Below are positions 61,465-64,000 of a DNA stretch of 64,000 nt, piece by piece. The position numbers were made by a program, and so were the translations under genes. The notes below the pieces were generated by a model that saw nothing but the letters and a program-made list of their open reading frames with translations, was not told the origin of the DNA and searched no databases. Positions within the stretch are counted from its first letter, which is position 1; every line of letters begins with the position of its first letter. The stretch is taken from the NCBI RefSeq assembly GCF_003315195.1, contig NZ_QNRV01000001.1:186001-250000 (forward strand). The letters are read 5' to 3'. The stretch is from Sutterella wadsworthensis. Its GTDB lineage: Bacteria > Pseudomonadota > Gammaproteobacteria > Burkholderiales > Burkholderiaceae_F.

Positions 61465-61770
61465 CAAAATTTTGCCAAAGGAAAAAAGTAGCAATTGGCA
61501 ACAATTACTGAATACATACGGGAGAAACGGATTAATAAGTGTTATTCGTTGGATGCACTGTATTCGTGACGTATCTATCGGGTTAATTCTTATGTAAATC
61601 TTAAATGGGCAGCGATATAACCCTCGGCAACAGCAGGCGGGAATCACAATCCTGTCTGCCGGTTTCGAAGTGCGCTCGTGCTTCGAACAAAACGTTTGAT
61701 GTTTTCGGCATGAAGACCAATCGTTTTCAAACGGAATGCCGGTGAACATCAATAAAAAAAGGAGAGAGTT
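61465..61770. other. Intergenic region before the FAD reductase gene
   Basis: About 300 bases, AT-rich in the first half. Nothing firmly identified; AATTG and CAATT half sites around 61493-61505 form a loose inverted repeat. The reductase gene probably has its own promoter here. Confidence 0.35.
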
Positions 61771-63288
61771 ATGACTGCCAATATTTCTCGTCGCCGCCTG
61801 ATTGAGAGCTCAATTGTCGGTACGGCTGCGCTCGCCGGTGCAACGTCCGCTTTTGCGTCCAAACCCGTGGCGAAATGGGATGAAACGGTAGACATCATCG
61901 TCGTCGGTTCAGGTTTTGCCGGCCTGGCCGCAGCGATTGAAGCCAAGAACGCTGGTGCGAACGTTATTGTTCTCGAAAAAATGGCCGTCTTTGGCGGCAA
62001 CTCTGCCATTAACGGCGGCATTCTGACGGCTACGGGCTGTCCGCAGCAAAAGCTTCACGGCATCAAGGACTCCGTCGACCTGCTCGAAAAAGATATTCTG
62101 GCGGCCGGCAATTACATGAACTATGTCGATAAGGTTCGCTTCATGGCGGAGCGCGCCTTGTCGAACTATGAATGGACGGTCAATTATCTCGGCGTGGAAT
62201 ATCTGCCCGATGCCATCGGTCAGGAAGGCGGCCACAGTGTCCCGCGTTATGTCACAACGAAGAACGGTTCGGGTTCGGGCATCGTCTCCAAGGAAATCGA
62301 CAAGTGCAAGGAACTCGGCATTCCGCTTCGCAACCGTGTGTTTGTTGAACGCATCATCCGCGGCGAAGACGGCCGTGTTGAGGGGCTTGAGGTGCGTGAA
62401 GGCTATCGCTTCCCGCGTGAAGACTCCGGCAAGACCAAGTTCATTCGTGCCAAGAAGGGCGTTGTGCTTTGCTACGGCGGCTTCTCGGCCGACGTTACGT
62501 ACCGTATGTATCAGGATCCCAAGCTTAACGAAACGCTTGATACGACGAACCAGCCGGGCGCAACGTCTGAGCTCTGGCGTGAAACCTCAGCCATCGGCGC
62601 TCTTCAGGTTCAAAACGACTGGATTCAGTGCGGCCCGTGGGGCTGCCCGCGTGAAAAGGGCATGGGCATTGGCTGGATGTTCAATCAAACGGCTGCCGCT
62701 GAATATGGTCTTTGGGTGAATTCTGACGGCGCACGCTTCGTCAATGAGCTCGCCAACCGCAAGGTTCGCGCCGATGCGATCATGGTTGAACAAGCTAATG
62801 GCCGCAAGTGCTTCGCTATCTGCAATGAACCCAATGTCGGGCCGCTGAAGAAACAGCGTCCGGGTCTGCTCGACCGCATGCTTGAACGTAAGATCGTTGA
62901 GAAGTACGACACGCTTGAAGATCTTGCCAAGGCTGCCGGCATCAAGCCCGATGCGCTTAAGGCTCAGGTCGAGAAGTTCAATGAGGTCGTGAAGGCCAAG
63001 GCTGATCCGGTGTGGAACCGCTACATCAATAACGATCAAGTACCGTTAGTTGACGGCCCCTGGTACGTCTGCGAACTGCAGCCGAAGGTTCACCACTGCA
63101 TGGGCGGCCTTGTCACCGACAAGGAATGCCGCGTGCTCGATGTCCGCACGTATAAGCCGATTCCGGGGCTTTATGCCGCCGGTGAAGCGACGGGCGGCGT
63201 GCACGGCGCAGTGCGTCTGGGCTCGGTTGCTATTCTGGACTGCTTGGTCTACGGCCGCGTAGCAGGTCAGACGGCTGCCAAGGCCTAA
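61771..63288 (+). CDS. Tat-exported FAD reductase of the flavocytochrome c/fumarate reductase family
   Basis: Periplasmic flavoprotein of 505 residues, paralogous to the one at 19054. Tat signal NISRRRLIESSIVGTAALAG; FAD-binding VGSGFAGLAAAIEAKNAG near 45; C-terminal GLYAAGEATGGVHGAVRLGS. Compared by eye with Fcc3, Arg402 (ELANRKVR), His504 (HHCMGG) and Arg544 (GAVRLGS) are kept, but the His365 segment reads IQCGPWGCP, so fumarate is unlikely to be the substrate. A strong AAGGAGAG precedes the ATG. No heme domain. Its position behind the Tat flavodoxin and DUF362 genes suggests that the flavodoxin could deliver electrons to it in the periplasm (inference). Confidence 0.88.
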   Translation: MTANISRRRLIESSIVGTAALAGATSAFASKPVAKWDETVDIIVVGSGFAGLAAAIEAKNAGANVIVLEKMAVFGGNSAINGGILTATGCPQQKLHGIKDSVDLLEKDILAAGNYMNYVDKVRFMAERALSNYEWTVNYLGVEYLPDAIGQEGGHSVPRYVTTKNGSGSGIVSKEIDKCKELGIPLRNRVFVERIIRGEDGRVEGLEVREGYRFPREDSGKTKFIRAKKGVVLCYGGFSADVTYRMYQDPKLNETLDTTNQPGATSELWRETSAIGALQVQNDWIQCGPWGCPREKGMGIGWMFNQTAAAEYGLWVNSDGARFVNELANRKVRADAIMVEQANGRKCFAICNEPNVGPLKKQRPGLLDRMLERKIVEKYDTLEDLAKAAGIKPDALKAQVEKFNEVVKAKADPVWNRYINNDQVPLVDGPWYVCELQPKVHHCMGGLVTDKECRVLDVRTYKPIPGLYAAGEATGGVHGAVRLGSVAILDCLVYGRVAGQTAAKA

Positions 63289-63335
63289 ACCTTAAAAATC
63301 GGGATTTCGGGTGCGCTGGCACCTGAAGTTCCGCA

Positions 63336-63364
63336 GAGCTTTAGAAGCTCGGTTTCTTCTTTTC
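63336..63364 (+). terminator. Weak terminator after the FAD reductase gene
   Basis: GAGCTT (63336-63341) and AAGCTC (63345-63350) form a short stem followed by GGTTTCTTCTTTT. It lies between convergent genes, about 50 bases after the reductase stop. Confidence 0.5.
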
Positions 63365-63427
63365 GCAGAGGAACCGGGCTTTCTCTTTTCCCGTTCAGGC
63401 GTTGGGCTTGTTCGAAGGGTGACTCAG

Positions 63428-64000
63428 TCAGACGGACGGATTGTCGCGCAGCATTCGCCATTTGCCCGGTAGCCGAGCCATCCATGGGAATTTTGCTTCA
63501 TGTTTTTGCTGAAATGCTCTGATCTCCTCTTGGTCCTTCAGGGTGGCATCGATCATATCGAGCCCATCGAGCAGCATTGCACGGTGGCGCGGAGCAATGG
63601 AAAAAGACCAGTGCTCGGCGATGTTTCCGGTGAGTGAGATCGTGCAGTCCTCTAGGTTAATGGTCAGAGACTGAGGTTTTTTTGTTGAGAGTGCATCCAG
63701 AATCGCCTTCGAATCCGAGAGGCTTACTCGTGCGGCCAGGAGTCCGTTGTTAAAGCAGTTGAAATAAAAAATTTCACCAAAAGAGGGCGCAATCACCGCC
63801 CGAATGCCGAATTGAAGGAGGCCCCAAACAGCATGCTCTCGGCTGGATCCGCAGCCGAAGTTGGGGCCGGCAGCGATGATCTGAATATGTTCAAATCCCG
63901 GTCTGTTGAAAACACTGTCGGGCTTAGGCGTTCCGTCCGAAGCGCAGCGCATGTTGAAGAGCAGACCGCGTGCAAGCCCGGATTTGTCAATGCTGCGCAG
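63428..64000 (-). CDS. leuD: 3-isopropylmalate dehydratase small subunit LeuD (N-terminus outside window)
   Basis: Small subunit of isopropylmalate isomerase in leucine biosynthesis. The frame is open to the window edge, giving [20 protein letters not shown] before the rest. Diagnostic parts are [30 protein letters not shown] and [11 protein letters not shown], where the GSSREHA loop helps bind substrate. After about residue 100 comes the usual strand-rich C-terminus ([13 protein letters not shown]) and a helical tail. The large subunit leuC normally precedes it and would lie beyond base 64000. Confidence 0.93.
   Translation of the reverse strand: MRSIDKSGLARGLLFNMRCASDGTPKPDSVFNRPGFEHIQIIAAGPNFGCGSSREHAVWGLLQFGIRAVIAPSFGEIFYFNCFNNGLLAARVSLSDSKAILDALSTKKPQSLTINLEDCTISLTGNIAEHWSFSIAPRHRAMLLDGLDMIDATLKDQEEIRAFQQKHEAKFPWMARLPGKWRMLRDNPSV

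Overview
The window reads as a chromosomal segment of a Gram-negative, anaerobic or microaerophilic betaproteobacterium. The gene set (many Tat-exported flavoproteins, a molybdopterin oxidoreductase operon, hydrogenase accessory genes, autotransporters, a lipid A modification enzyme, glnK-amtB behind a sigma-54 site) fits a gut Burkholderiales of the Sutterella/Parasutterella type. That assignment is inference from gene content and protein flavour, not from a marker gene. No rRNA, tRNA or CRISPR array was seen.

Layout. 1-3.4 kb: a tandem ABC exporter ATPase (cut by the window edge) with its HlyD-type adaptor, then a Tat-exported metallophosphoesterase. 3.7-7.1 kb: a GNAT acetyltransferase and a HipB/HipA-like pair whose HipA has lost its kinase residues, followed by a kilobase of AT-rich, gene-poor DNA. 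7.2-11.9 kb: housekeeping genes (DMT transporter, Gate-domain membrane protein, AlkD-like glycosylase, mscL, family II pyrophosphatase). 12.0-20.5 kb: an anaerobic respiration block with a Tat-exported molybdopterin catalytic subunit, a four-cluster ferredoxin subunit and an NrfD membrane subunit. It converges with a TtrS/TtrR-like two-component system and is followed by a Tat-exported flavoprotein reductase. Its upstream region holds Fur-like palindromes. 20.6-22.6 kb: a group IIC intron inserted just behind the flavoprotein gene's terminator.

23.1-34.7 kb: a small secreted protein, an asparaginase, a sulfate uptake and cysteine operon (substrate-binding protein, two permeases, ATPase, cysM), an NlpE-like lipoprotein, sodC, another lipoprotein, and glnK-amtB. 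35.0-45.5 kb: a nickel and hydrogenase region. A seven-gene, overlapping operon starts with two paralogous SAM methyltransferases and continues with a complete nickel/peptide-type ABC importer; a NikR-like operator overlaps its predicted promoter. After a small DNA-binding-type gene comes hyaD-hypC-hyaE-hyaF-rubredoxin, with no hydrogenase structural genes present. 46-52.5 kb: two tandem homologous autotransporters, one interrupted by an in-frame stop. 52.6-58.5 kb: a helical protein, a single-chain fusion of a PAP2-type domain to an EptA/MCR-type phosphoethanolamine transferase, and a divergent OmpR-type two-component system. 58.9-63.3 kb: four consecutive Tat-signal redox genes (DUF362, flavodoxin, a frameshifted second DUF362, an FAD reductase). 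63.4 kb to the end: leuD, cut by the window edge.

The most unusual items are the methyltransferase-headed nickel operon, the PAP2-EptA fusion with a missing PAP2 histidine, the exported flavodoxin/DUF362/flavoprotein cluster, and the catalytically degenerate HipA.
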